A stretch of DNA of 64,000 nt from Ficedula albicollis (taxonomy: Eukaryota; Chordata; Aves; Passeriformes; Muscicapidae): positions 421,974 to 485,973 of the forward strand of contig NW_004775926.1 of the NCBI RefSeq assembly GCF_000247815.1. The letters are read 5' to 3'. A program made the translations under genes and the position numbers. Under the pieces are notes generated by a model. It saw only the letters and a list, made by a program, of their open reading frames with translations, did not search any database and was not told the origin of the DNA. Shown here one piece after another: positions 26,886 through 39,440 of the stretch. The number at the start of each line of letters is the position of its first letter. Within the stretch, counting starts at the first letter, position 1.

Positions 26886-27300
26886 GCTATTGGAGAGGGC
26901 AGTGAGGATGGGGAGGGATCTGGAGGGGGGCCCTAGGAGCTGAGGGCACTTGTCTGTTCAGCTGGAGGAGACTCACTGGAGTCCTCAAAATCCTCAGGAG
27001 GGGAAGAGGAGGGGCAGGCACTCATCTCTTCACTGGTGACCCGTGTAAGGACTCCAAGGAATGGTATGAAGCTGGGTCAGGGTTTTCAGGTTCAGATTAG
27101 CTATCAGGAAAACGTTCTTCCCCCAGAGGGTGGTTGGGCACTGGAACAGGTTCTCCAGGGCAGTGGTACCACCACCAAACCTGACAGAGTTCAGGGAGTG
27201 TTTGGACACTGCTCTGATGAGGCACAGGGTGGGATTTTTGGGGCTGTTTAGGGCCAGGAGCTGGACTGGATAGTCCCTTCCAACTCAGCAGATTCCATGG
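26886..27300 (+). mobile_element. CR1 LINE 3' end, plus strand
   Basis: Sense CR1 text: GGGAGGGATCTGGAGGGGGG, CTATCAGGAAAACGTTCTTC, CACTGGAACAGGTTCTCCAG, and a terminus TAGTCCCTTCCAACTCAGCA followed by GATTCCATGG. It is 5'-truncated with no intact coding region. Confidence 0.85.
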
Positions 27301-29656
27301 TTCAGTTTCCTCCCAAGAGGAAAGAGACCTTTTCTTACCTTGTTTTTCTGTACTTTCCCTGGCTTTCAATGGAGTCCTTCCAAAAGCCAAGCAAGTTCAA
27401 AATTATAAGTAGCTGCCATTTGCTCTTGGTCCCCCAGCAAGCTCCTTGTGTTTGGTATCAAACAGGTTGCATTAGGCATCCCCAGTTTCTGTGTCTGCAC
27501 CAGATAGACAGACACACCAGTCTGTCCTGGGCTGATCCTCGCCCAGGGAGCAGCCCTGGCTGTCTTTTGGCTTGAAACAGATGTGTGTCGCTAGATTTTG
27601 TTCTGATAGCTGATGTTCTGCAGATAAAAATGCAAGCAACACAGGTTGGGGTTTCAAGTTTGAGCTCTTCAAGTTTCTCTGATGAGCAGGTGTGGTTTTG
27701 AGGCATTATCTTTGCTGCAAATAAAGACTCTCTACTGCTGGTACAAACATCACCCTCCATCCCATAAACTATAGCAGCATAATGAGCCATCTCTGTTATA
27801 CCCGAAGAAGATGCTGAAAAAATGAGAGAAATGTGCTTTGGTCTGAAAACACAAAGCACAAATAACCAAAAACCTTTTGCTACCTTGCATCCAAAATTCC
27901 AACTGGAAAGCAATGATTTTTGGTACCACTAGAAAAAGTAGTTTATTTAAGATTCAGTTTTACTGTGGATCTTGAAAACATCATTTGAAGTACAATTGCA
28001 ATTTTACAGATTCTCCTTCCCCTTCCAAATAGATTATCTCATTAAGGTGCTCTTACGCCCTCTGGGCTTATTAACTGCTGTTTTCCAAAATTCTTAAGCA
28101 AGTGTGGAATGACACAGTTCAAGGTATAAAGGTGATGGGAAAAGGAGATGATCGTATTAAATATGGCATTTCTGTTACAGAGATTAATTCCTTGCATTTT
28201 TTCAGAGTAAAGGGGAAGGGGTTGACTGAGTAATAAAAACAATTCTTAAGGGTTTTTTTTTAATTCTGTGTTTTTATTAATCATAAAACTTCAATATGAC
28301 AATGCTCATTATTTATCCCCTTAACTTAGACCATCCTGTGACTCAGACAAGTGTGACAGAGGCAATATTTAAAATGTTTATTTCAGCGTACAGAGGAGAA
28401 TTCATGGCTACAGTGAATAGTGGCTTCTTTGGTGCCCCACTCCTGTTCCTAATTCTTGCTGGTCAGCAACACTTCAGAGATCCAAGCCTTTTTCTGAACC
28501 GTTCTGCAGCTTCAGTGGATCTGGGACTATCCATCCAATCTTGGAGCTTTGGCATAAGAGTTCGCTTAAGGCATTTGGGAATGTGGCAGAGACAATGACT
28601 GCAAATTCCTCGCACCACCTCTTGAATTCAGCAGGCAGCTGGAAAACATGGCAACCTTTGCAGCAGCTATGGCCTCTTGGTGATTTTGGACCTCATGCAT
28701 CCCATCTTATTTGTGCTGATAGATCATGCCACATTTTCAGAGCTGTGGGAGGAACATCACCTGTAATATATTTAATATTGCCCAGCCAAATGCATTTCTA
28801 GAATCACAAACATTTGGACCTAAATACAGACACAAATAAAGAATGTATATCTGAAGGGAGACTCTACACATAATTTAGCTATTCTAGACACCTTTCACGT
28901 TGTTGGGTTTCTTGTTTCTTTTTTTGCTTGGCCATAAAGATTTATTTAGTTATTTAAAGAAACAAACAAAAAAACCCAAGAATTTTGTATCATTAAATAC
29001 ATACAGAAAAAAAATTGCTATCTTGGAAACTTCTTACCAAACAGAATGTTTTATTAATTGAAAACTTACTAGTGATTCAATATATCAGCATGCTTGTTTA
29101 AGGCATAATCCCTTTGAAAGGTATTCTCATTTTTCTGCAGAAGTTGCACTTTTTTAGTTAGCCGTCTGAATTTTTCATTTGTTCTATCAAGGATTAATGG
29201 TGTTTGGGTTTTGTGGTTTTTTTGCCAAACATGGATAGTACAGCTATTTACAGTAATTATTTTACATTTGATGTTTAGTTACCATTGATGAGTTTTGTAC
29301 TGACATCTTTTCAGCCACTGAAATGTCTCTATTCAACATGTAGAAATAGAAACAGATCCTGGAAGATGATTCTGTCTCAGAGCACCAGGAGAGACCTTGC
29401 CGTGGAGCTGAAAGAAAAGCCTCCAAAAAAAATAAATGCCTTCAGAAATTTTAGGTGCTGATATCCTGACACATTCCCATTTCCAGATGTTGGGCAACTG
29501 TGATTGCTTTTCCGTTTGGGAAACTCACGAGCTGCTCTTTCCTCTTAGAAAACAAACTGGAACAAAATAGTATGTGATGTTTAAATGGCATACAAAACTG
29601 CACCAAATCTTTGTGTAGACTATTTTCTTCATAAAGAAAAGTAATTTTAAAACCCC
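27301..29656. other. Intergenic, no gene seen
   Basis: Several open frames of 60-150 codons overlap on both strands at 27,300-28,800. None shows a recognised domain, and their codon use looks random. An AATAAA at 27,719-27,724 is isolated. Confidence 0.5.
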
Positions 29657-29815
29657 ACCAATTTGACACGTTTCCCTTGATAAAGAACATGACAACCTAA
29701 AATACTTAAGATTTGGTGGNNNNNNNNNNNNNNNNNNNNNNNNNNNNNTCCCACCAATTTGACATGTTTCCCTTGATAAAGAATATGACAACCTAAAATA
29801 CTTAAGATTTGGTGG
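29657..29815. repeat. Near-duplicate 63-base segments flanking an N gap
   Basis: 29 N bases occupy 29,720-29,748. The 63 bases before the gap (ACCAATTTGAC to ATTTGGTGG) recur right after it, with two C/T differences. This is how an uncollapsed contig overlap looks, although a true tandem repeat is possible. Confidence 0.9.
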
Positions 29816-30929
29816 AAAATCAGAATGTCTGTGTAGATGTAAAGGAGCTATGAAGCAGCCCAATTTTCTTGTTTTTCCCTAAGTAGTCTCAAATATAAAA
29901 AATCAAATTGCATTTCTATTTACTTAGGAAAATACATAAAATATATCTTGCTCCATGAAGAGCTTGTGTAATGGTGGATAAAGATACATGGTTGACACAA
30001 CCTTCTTTTCTACAGAAGTTGCTACTAATACTGAGTCTATTTCCATGCTTTAACAGGTAACACCTTCTGTCTGCTTTTATTGGTTTTTATTTTTAATGTT
30101 ATTCCTTTGACCTGTTTTCTGCAAACTGCCTAATTTCTTACCTTACACAGTGAAAGGCACTGAAGATGAGTTTAGGTGCCAGAACATCCTCAGTGCCTCT
30201 CAAAAGTCTGGAGCTTTTTGCAGGATTGGATGCCCCAATTTAGACAAAAGAGTGCGGATTAATTCCCAAGCACCAGATCTGGAAAGTGCAGCATTCTGCA
30301 GTTTGAAGAACGATGGAATTAAAAGATCAGGGTGCCAAGCAAGCAGGAAAAGAAGGGTCTTCAGGATTCCCTAACCAGGAGATGTATTTTCCTGGGTTCT
30401 GCCTGCCCAGACTGACTGCCTGGGCTCTCAGGAACACTGCTCAACAGTCAGCTCTGGCAGTGACTTTCTCCGGGAGTTTCCTGTAGATAGGTTCAAAAGC
30501 ATTTATGGGATAAGCTCCATGCCAAGGGCCCTGGCCCCTCAGAACACCACTTCCTTTCCTCCCTCCCTTCCTCTCTGCTGCAGTTTTGTTTACTCTCTTC
30601 ACAAATGAAAAGTGGGAGTGAGACATAAGTCTGCTGCAATTTTCTCTGCACAGCAACCCTGTAGAGAATGGAGGGGTTTATGTATATGAGACAAGTCACA
30701 AAGCAATTCTATGAGTCATTTCAGCAGTTATATGAGGAGTGAAACAGATGAGATTAAAGCAGGCATGAAAGAGGTTAATGTAATTAATACATCACTGCTG
30801 ATATCCATAAAACCATAGTCCCTGCCCAAGAGATAGCCAAGAGTAAAATCAGTAGGTTCCTCCAGCAAACCCTTTAAAAAGTGCAGAATTAGAATAAAAT
30901 AGAAATAGAATTTGAGTAGAAGAAAATTA
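29816..30929. other. Intergenic, no gene seen
   Basis: A 74-codon open frame at 30,150-30,374 and a 71-codon frame on the minus strand have no recognisable homologue or splice context. Confidence 0.45.
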
Positions 30930-31320
30930 GAAATTATTAGAACCGAATAGTTCCTACAAACATCATCTAGTTCAACTGCCTGACCATTCCAGAACCGATC
31001 AAAAGTTAAAACATTTTATTAAGGCCATTGTCCAAACAATTTGTTTTAAGGCAGGGGGTCCGGCATGAGAACTGTAGGAGCCCTGTTCCTGAACCTCCTC
31101 TGAAACAGCTTTGAGCCGTTCCCACCTATCCTATCACTGAATTCCAGGGCATACAGAAGCTCCTTCTCCACATCCCCTCCTCTGCTGCAGAGAACCATGT
31201 CCCAACAGGACAAACCCAAACTCCTCAGCTACTCTTCATGGGACATGGGACTCTGGATGCATTCCAGTACCTTAACATGCTGCTTAAACTGTGCCCAGCA
31301 CTACACACAGAAAACCCTAC
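30930..31320 (-). mobile_element. Diverged CR1 LINE fragment, minus strand
   Basis: Antisense CR1 blocks in order: CATCATCTAGTTCAACTGCC, GAGCCCTGTTCCTGAACC, CAGAAGCTCCTTCTCCAC and ATTCCAGTACCTTAACATGC. It is older than the other CR1 copies here, judging by its divergence. Confidence 0.6.
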
Positions 31321-34300
31321 AATGCTCCTTTGGCCTTTTGGGAGTGTTTAAGAGCTGCCAGTTTTAGGTAAGGGAAACTTAAGCCTTCCAGCAGTGAACA
31401 GGAACTGATAATGATGCTAAAGCACCTCTGTGAAATTACTTGAGTAATAAAGTAATAAAATAATTATTTTATTTTTTAAAAAATTAGGAAATTAGTTGAA
31501 GTGGGAAAAGGAGAATTTTCTTTTCTGAAGATGTAATTACTTTCCATTTTCAAACCAGCACACTATCCCTGTGGTTCAGAAATTCCTAAAAATGACTGAA
31601 AGTAGATTGAAGTGCCTTGATACATCAAAGCAAAGTAGGTAGATGTTAACAGCTCAACATGTAAAACCTTTAGCCTCTAAATTGAAACCACACAGTAGCA
31701 CTTAGTGAGCCTCTTCCAAAAGCCTAGAAGTTTTTTACAGAACTGCAGTCCAGAGCTGGTTGTACTGCAGGGAATAAAGCTGTGCTACAGCTGTCATTTT
31801 CCTACAAGTCTTTGATTTGCACTGGGTAGAAAAGAAAGAAAAACATTTCCATTGAAATGTAACCCCAAATGATTGAATCTTGCTGGGAGGAGTAATTTCC
31901 CTTGAGATATTTCACCACTACTCAGGGCAGGGGAAGAAGGCTTAAAGAGCAACATGTAAGAAAATGCCACCTGTAGTTTCCCTACTCCTTGCATGGCAAT
32001 TTCTGCATGCCCACAACTCCCTCCAAAATACTCCTATTTAGTTAGCACTGTGATTGTCCGTAATTTCTCTTCTTCACACAAGCACAGAAGAGTTTGCCCC
32101 AGTTGTCTCTTAAGGGTGATCAGACCTCACCAGCAGCAGGCAGACCCCTGGGCTCTCATAAATGTTTCAAAGCTATCACTGCAATGGTTTCTACCCTGCT
32201 TATTGTACAGTATTCTGGAGAAAGAGTTAGACCTTCCAGGAGGTAGAACTCAGCCTCACCTGGGAGTGAGCTTCTTCCCCATTACTGGAAAAGGAAAACA
32301 TTAACAGTCTGTGGGCTAAGAGTATTTGAAATTTTTCAGAGATCGTTCAGGAGACCTGAGAGAAATTGACTGATTTTTCTTAAACTGAAAGATAAATAGG
32401 AAAGAGTTAGGTTCAGTGACTGGTGGTCCAAGCTGAAGATGTGAAGATTGAGCAGTTGCATCCCTGAAGGAAATCCTCTGCAGGTGCTGGATAATGTCTG
32501 TGAATCAGGACTGTGAGGCAGCTAGGAGGAAGTCTGGATCTGGCATGTGCTGGGAGGAGAGGCTCCCCCAGAGAAGAGTAAATGGAGGAAATAGCAGTTT
32601 GATATCTGAGAAGTTAAGGAGGTGGTATCAGCAGAACCTGAAGCCAAACTCAGCAAGCCCTATCATCTACAGTGATGCTAGGGGCTCTCTGAAATCCAAA
32701 TGGAGACACGGGCAGGAAGATTAACTTCATTTATATATATTTATTTAGTTATATCTAAAACTAATTTTAAAAAATGCTGACAAAGTGTCTCATCTCTGCC
32801 TTCCTCTAAGTGTCGCTCCTGCCCAAGCATTCCCTAGAGAAGGACAGACAAGAAAATAGCTTTTTGTCAAAAGGAGCTGGCTGTGGGGTTGTTTGTGCCT
32901 CTTATCAGAGACCAATAGTATTTACTTTTAAGAATAATGATAATAAAAAAGATAACACCTTAGCACTGCTTTGTATTTCTGAGCCACTTCTTTGAAGGCA
33001 GTTTAATGTTTGTAGAGCTATAATTTTTACCTTTAAAGCTCAGTCAGGTAATTACATAAGAATTACTAGGGGAGGAGGAAGGAATAATTAATTTTCTGTC
33101 CTAAAACATGCAAACACTACTTGCAAGTGAAAAGGTTTATAGTAAACAAATTAATTTAATAATAAAGATAACTATTTGTTAGATTTTTCAGGTATCTGTG
33201 AATAGGACAGTCTTTTTCTACTTGGACTTGGCAGTTGACTTAAGAGTGAAGCACGAAGTTTATCATGCAGGCTGAATAAAAAAGAAATTACTTCCTTATT
33301 CATTCTTGGTTGTTTCTACATACCATATTTCTCCAGCAAAACATTCTTCTATATTGGTACACACAAGAGGAAGTGGTATTGTGCCAGGGGAAATCACAGG
33401 CAAGAAAAATAAGCTACGTCCTGAAAGGAAAGGCAGGGGAGAAATAAACATATTTTGTTGCTTTAGGTCTTTATTCCAGAACTTTGGAGAGGGTATCCTT
33501 GCAGGTCCACTATTGCCTATCTGCACGCATATTTTCAGAATGAAGTTACCTCTGCAAGATGTTCAAGCAATCTTTGGCATGAGGCCTGATATAATTATTC
33601 AGATATCTTCAAACTTTTGGAACAAGCAGAGTACTGTTTGAGCCTTTGAGAAGTCTGGGAGATGATGAAAAGATTCGCAGAGTTCTAGGAAGCATTGGAG
33701 TTTTCTTCTGTAGTCAGCATATCAGTATCTTAGCTGTTACCTTGTTTGCATTACACTACTTTCTTTGTAAGAACATACAGGAAACGCATTATCCTCTAAA
33801 AAGCTTTGTTGTCAAAAGTTGTTTTTCCCACTCACAAGCTACTACAAGGCAGAGTACCTTCCATTCATGAGATAAGGTTTCTGCTAATTCCAAATTTTTT
33901 TTTCAGTAAGAATATTAGCTCAAGTCCTTTTTTGTACCCTTAGCAGCATTTAACATAGTTTGCCATTTCAAGAGAACATAAAATATTCACTTTTGCAAAT
34001 GGGTAGAGAATCAAGTAAGAGCCTTCTGTGAAATCCTGTCCTCTGCTGAGCAGAGCAGATCAGATCACATTAAAGTTAGCATGGATGAGCAGTCATTTAT
34101 CCCTGGATGGAATTTGGCCCTTTGTGAGGTGCCATTTGGAATTAATACCTAAATCTCTTAAACCATGAAGAACTAAGCTTTAGGATTCCAAAAATTCTTC
34201 ATGTGCAAGGCAGCCAATTATCAGTGTAAAATAATTTTATGTATTATTGCAATATAGTTTTACAATGATGCAAGTAAAAAAAATATGGCTCTGTAGAAAA

Positions 34301-36460
34301 TTCTCTGAAAATCTGAAACTTACGAAGGTATGACTTAACAATAGCGGTTCTCTCCTCATCCTCCTTAGAGAAAATCATAAAGGTAAAATGATTTTAAATG
34401 TAATACGGCTCTGTAGAAAATTCTCTGAAGATCTGAAACTTACGAAGGTATGACTTAACAATAGCGGTTCTCTCCTCATCCTCCTTAGAGAAAATCATAA
34501 AGGTAAAATGATTTTAAATGTAGTTTCTAATCGTTTTAAGCAAGAAGCACAGCAGTGACCAAGAAGCACTCAATGTACTCAGTGCAAAAATGAAGCTGAT
34601 TTGTGGAAATTGCTGCAGTGTCCATTTGGTGACATCTAAGGCCAAAATTCATAATGAGACACTCACAGATCATGGAAAGTCTCACATTTGGAGCCTTACC
34701 TGACCGAAAAATAAAATGAAATAAAAATACAGGAGCATGAATCTACATAGAGTATACATATAGGGCTCATTGAAAAGACTTGCAGGTAAAAAAAAAATAA
34801 ATTAAATAATAACAACAGGATTATTGATATAGAACAAATAAGCCTATCTTTAGTCAGTGCTTTGTTAATTTAGCACCTGAGGGGACTGGTAAAGTTTTCC
34901 CTTCCCATCCTCACTGCAGGAATTGTGATCCCTGAGCAGAAAGATCAGATTTTGTGTTGTTCGACCTTGGTTTATCTCACCCTAATTCCTTAATTCATGC
35001 TGTGGCAGTGAGCTGATCTTTCAGAGCAGCTGCCAGCTGAATACTACAGGGAAACACAAAACATGACTTTTAGCCACTGAAGCCAAGTGGAAATAAGCAA
35101 CTTTTAATTCTCTGTTGTTAACTCCATTTGTAACAGATGTAGGGAAACTTCAAGAAGTGTTGTTCTACAAGCAAATTTATTCTGTAAAAAGCAGTTATTA
35201 ATGAAAACTACAGGGTGAGATCAGTTTTCCTGAAGTACTCAGGATCAAAACAATAAATCTCTGCACCCTGGTATAGATTGTTCTTTCTGAATAATTTGCC
35301 CTGCACGTACTTGTGCACTGAAAAATGTTTATAATTATATTACTGGTAGTTTAAAAGGTAAGGACCTGCCAGTAATGTGCATTTCCCTCCAAAGATAAGA
35401 ATCAGCGTGCCAAAATTAAATACAGCCATAGTCAAAAAGTAATAAAAATTGATAAAAATATTAAAAACTTTTAAACTTGCAGAACTGAAATTCTCTTATA
35501 CTTATGGTTACAATGTTATATTCATAAAGCCTAGAACTAGAAATTTATAGCCAAATACACGTTGAAATTTCCTTCTCAAGTTTTGGCAAATCTTTACATT
35601 TGTCCTCAAAGATTTTTTTTTTTTTCTAAAATGGCTACTTGAGTGCTTGTATAGTTTTCTGGGAATACACAGTCCCACCTAACTTAGGGCCACAAATAGC
35701 TGGGCTGTGAAAAGATAGTGCTATGACAGTTTTGAAATTGCAATATATTTCCTCTGCCAAATGAGATTTAGGACAGTTTGACAGATACAGCTAAACCAAC
35801 ACTTAAAATGAAGAGGTTTCAACTATCAACTTCAGGACCCTGCGCAAGTCTCCTTTATTCTGAATCTTCAGAAAACTTATAAAAAACACATATACAGAAT
35901 TTCCACTAGAGAGATACTGTAGGGCAGCATTACACAGCTAAGGAAGGAAGTTTTCTTCTGGGCTTAGGAGGAAGACTTGCATTGAAAATGTTTTGTGGCT
36001 TACAGTACGTCAGTGCTCTGTATCAGAAATCCCTTGACAGGTTGAAGTAATCAAAGCTCCTAACTGTGAAACAGTACCATTTTCACAAGGCTTCCTAATG
36101 AATGTGACTTTTAAAGAATAACTCTACAGCCAAGATGCCAAATTTTAAGACCATAATTAGTACCTTGCTGACTCATTTAACAAAACCATAAGGCTATTAT
36201 ATGTCCCTATGTCCTCAAAGTATGAAAGCTGGTGTTTCCAACGCCTGCAACACCCTTTGAACAAACTCTGACACTCCTTATCTTTGCAGCCACATAAAAA
36301 AGGCTATTGGTATAAAACTAAATATAAGAGCGTGTCTGGACTAGAAATCTGCTGCATGTTTATTGTATTTGCACTATCACCCCCAGCAACTCCTGGAGGA
36401 GCAGACAGACTGCTCACATTCTAAGATTTCAGCGTTTTCACAGAAGTGAAGACTTCTGTG
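31321..36460. other. Intergenic, no gene seen
   Basis: Over 5 kb of AT-rich, mostly unique sequence. Frames such as the 76-codon one at 32,494-32,724 and the 111-codon one at 33,306-33,641 match no family I recognise. The only structure noted is the 120-base tandem duplication at 34,283-34,522 and short T runs. Confidence 0.5.
34283..34522. repeat. 120-base tandem duplication, two copies
   Basis: GGCTCTGTAGAAAATTCTCT recurs exactly 120 bases later, and the unit continues identically through AGCGGTTCTCTCCTCATCC to GATTTTAAATGTA. Only two or three differences separate the copies, so the event or artefact is recent. Confidence 0.95.
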
Positions 36461-36600
36461 CTTCAAAAAGCACCCTATCCTGCCCTCATTCCAACAGTCC
36501 TTCCCGTGCTGGGAGCAGCCCTGCATGTGGGGTCTCACCTGGGCAGGGCAGTGGGGCAGAATCCCCCCGCCCCTGCTGCCCACCCTGGGAGATCAGCCCC
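36461..36600 (-). mobile_element. CR1-like fragment, minus strand
   Basis: Short antisense CR1-like block with CCCGTGCTGGGAGCAGCCC and GGGGTCTCACCTGGGCAG. Its edges are uncertain. Confidence 0.4.
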
Positions 36601-36719
36601 AGGCATATCCGGCCTTTTGGGCTGCAAAATAAATAATTTGTGTTATCTCTATAAAGAGAGTCAGTTTGCCAGCCTGAATCCTGTGAGGCTTGGTGGCACC
36701 TGTGTGATCCTTTAGATAT

Positions 36720-36872
36720 AAAATGCTGGGGCTGGGGTTGGACCTCTCCCCTCTGAGAAGAACTTCAGAAAGTCTGGTGGTCGTTTTTGCCATTCCTGAC
36801 ACTGTGGGTGGGCGTCTGATAATGCCAAGACAATGCTTCTGGGTCCCTTCCAACTCAAAATTCTGTGTTTAC
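36720..36872 (+). mobile_element. CR1-like 3' end, plus strand
   Basis: It has GGGGCTGGGGTTGGACCTC and a CR1-type terminus GGGTCCCTTCCAACTCAAAA then TTCTGTG. It lies just beyond the 3' end of the MROH-like remnant. Confidence 0.5.
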
Positions 36873-37340
36873 TGTGAAATCTTCTCTGAAGCTCCCACCC
36901 TGCCTGCCAGAGGCCGCTGGCTTAGGGAGCGCCCTGCTCTTTGAACTTCCTAGGGCTCCTGACGATCAAGGCAGTCCGAGCTGCCAGGCCAGCGATGGTG
37001 GCATCGAGGTCACCTCCAGGGGCTGAGGGGCTGTGACCCACAGAAACAGAGCCCAGGTGAGCCCCCGTGTCTGCAGGGACGCCCCGGCTGCCCCCAGCCC
37101 TCGCTCCCCACTCACCGCTGTCCATCGGAGCCAGCTTCTCCTCAGCCCGGTCCCTCGGGCTCCGTGCGGCCACCCCTGGGCACAGAGCTCCGACAGCTCC
37201 CGGTGCCCTCCCACCAGCTCCCTGTCCTCGTCCCTCAGTGGGGCTGGCCCCAGTGACCACCAGCAGCCCGGGCGCGGCACTGGGCGAGGTGGCCCCCGAG
37301 TCCAGCCGTGAGGGCAGGAGGGGCAGGGGAAGCCGAGGCC

Positions 37341-37420
37341 CGGGGCGTCCGCTGGGCTCGGGGGGCGGGGAGGGGGGGGGCGGGGCGTCCGCTGGGCTCG
37401 GGGGGCCGGGAGCCAGGCTG
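37341..37420. repeat. 40-base GC-rich tandem duplication
   Basis: CGGGGCGTCCGCTGGGCTCG recurs with period 40. It lies inside a presumed intron of the MROH-like remnant. Confidence 0.85.
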
Positions 37421-38111
37421 CCCAAAGAGGGACCCCGGTGTCACCAGTGCACCTGAGGGTCGCCTCTCCACGGGGCCCGAGGGTCCTGCAGGAACCTGCG
37501 GCTCTGTTCAGCCCTGTTCCCGTCCCTTGCCAGCTGAGAGAGCACAAGGGCACGGACATGTCACAGAGCCCGCAGCTGCCACAGCTCTCCCTCCCCCGCT
37601 GTCCAGAGACGCCCTCCTGCTCGCTGCCGAGGGGGGAGAGCGGCCTCAAGAGGCCTTGGGGTTGTTGTTGAGGACAGACAAGAGTACGTCTCCGGGCTGT
37701 GGCTCTGGCCGCAGCACAGCAGCCCTGGCCCAGCCTGGGCCCTCCACGGCTGTTCCAGGCGCTTGAGCTCCTTCCACCTGAGGAGCTGTGCAGCAGCAAG
37801 GAGGGCTTCCCTGCAGACCTGCAGCACAGAAGGAGCTGGGAGATGGCAACAGGGCCCAGGCATGGAGCTTTGTTCCTGGGGTGATCCCACCCTTGTGGAT
37901 CCCCAGCTGGGATGTGCTCTCACCACTGTCTGGGGGTTCCTTGGGACAGCTGTGGGGGACAGGGACCGAGGCTGGAAGCACTGGCCTCCGACAGCAGTGG
38001 GGACAGCTGGGAAGCCTCTGGGGACACACATGTTCAGCTTTTGTGGCCAGGGACTGCTGCCAAGCCCTGGAACAGGCAAAGGCAGGTGTTGGAAATGGCC
38101 ATGCCAGCTTC

Positions 38112-38573
<462 letters not shown>

Positions 38574-38751
38574 CCCATGCCCCCGTGCATCCTTCTTGCC
38601 TGTGTGAAAGACACAGCTTCCACTCTCTGAGAAGGTCCAAGCCAGCACAGCTTCCCAGACAGGCTCCAGGCAGGGAGAGTGTTTGGAAAAGTCACCCCAG
38701 CTCCTGACTCCCAGCTCAGGCCCAGTTAGCCCGGCTGCTAACATGGCTGGC

Positions 38752-38895
<144 letters not shown>

Positions 38896-39440
38896 CATCT
38901 CGGCTCTCTCCGAGCAGCAGTTGCTCTGAGGTTGCTCCGAGAGCGACCACTGCTTGGATGTGTCAGGATCCTCAAGTCTTTGTACTGCTGGGTGTATTCC
39001 CCTTTCTCACTCTTGGAGGCCAGCAGCTGACAGGAACTCAGCAGAGCCAGCAGGACTGCCCTCTCTGTGCAGCTCCTGGTCCCCAGCAACAGCTGGGGAC
39101 ACAGCCCCAGAGCTTTTCCTGCTGATTCACAACCAAGGTAGTGAGGCAGGTGTCCTCCTCCTTAGTGGGGAAGAGCTGGATGTGCAGCTCCATCAGAATC
39201 TTCTCCAGAGTCTGAGGCTCGGAGAACATCCGCTCCCACAGTCTGAGGCTGTCCCTGCCAGGGGATGTCCTCAGGTCTGGCAGCTGGAGAGTCTTAGCAT
39301 CCCTCTTTCCACAGGGAACAAGCCCTTGGGGCTGACAGCTCTTATGTGGTGCCACAAAGGTCAACATGCAGTGAGTGGGCCAGTTTCCAGGCGTACTTGT
39401 GAACCAGCATTAAAAGCAGGGCAACCAGGCTCTCCGTAGC

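Noticed and set aside
34283..34522. CRISPR-like array from spaced repeats
   Set aside because: These are two-copy tandem duplications without spacers, in a vertebrate genome; there is no array and no cas gene.
36966..37799. 277-codon minus-strand open frame read as one protein
   Set aside because: It runs through presumed exons and introns of the MROH-like remnant in changing frames; only parts match, so it is not a single coding sequence.
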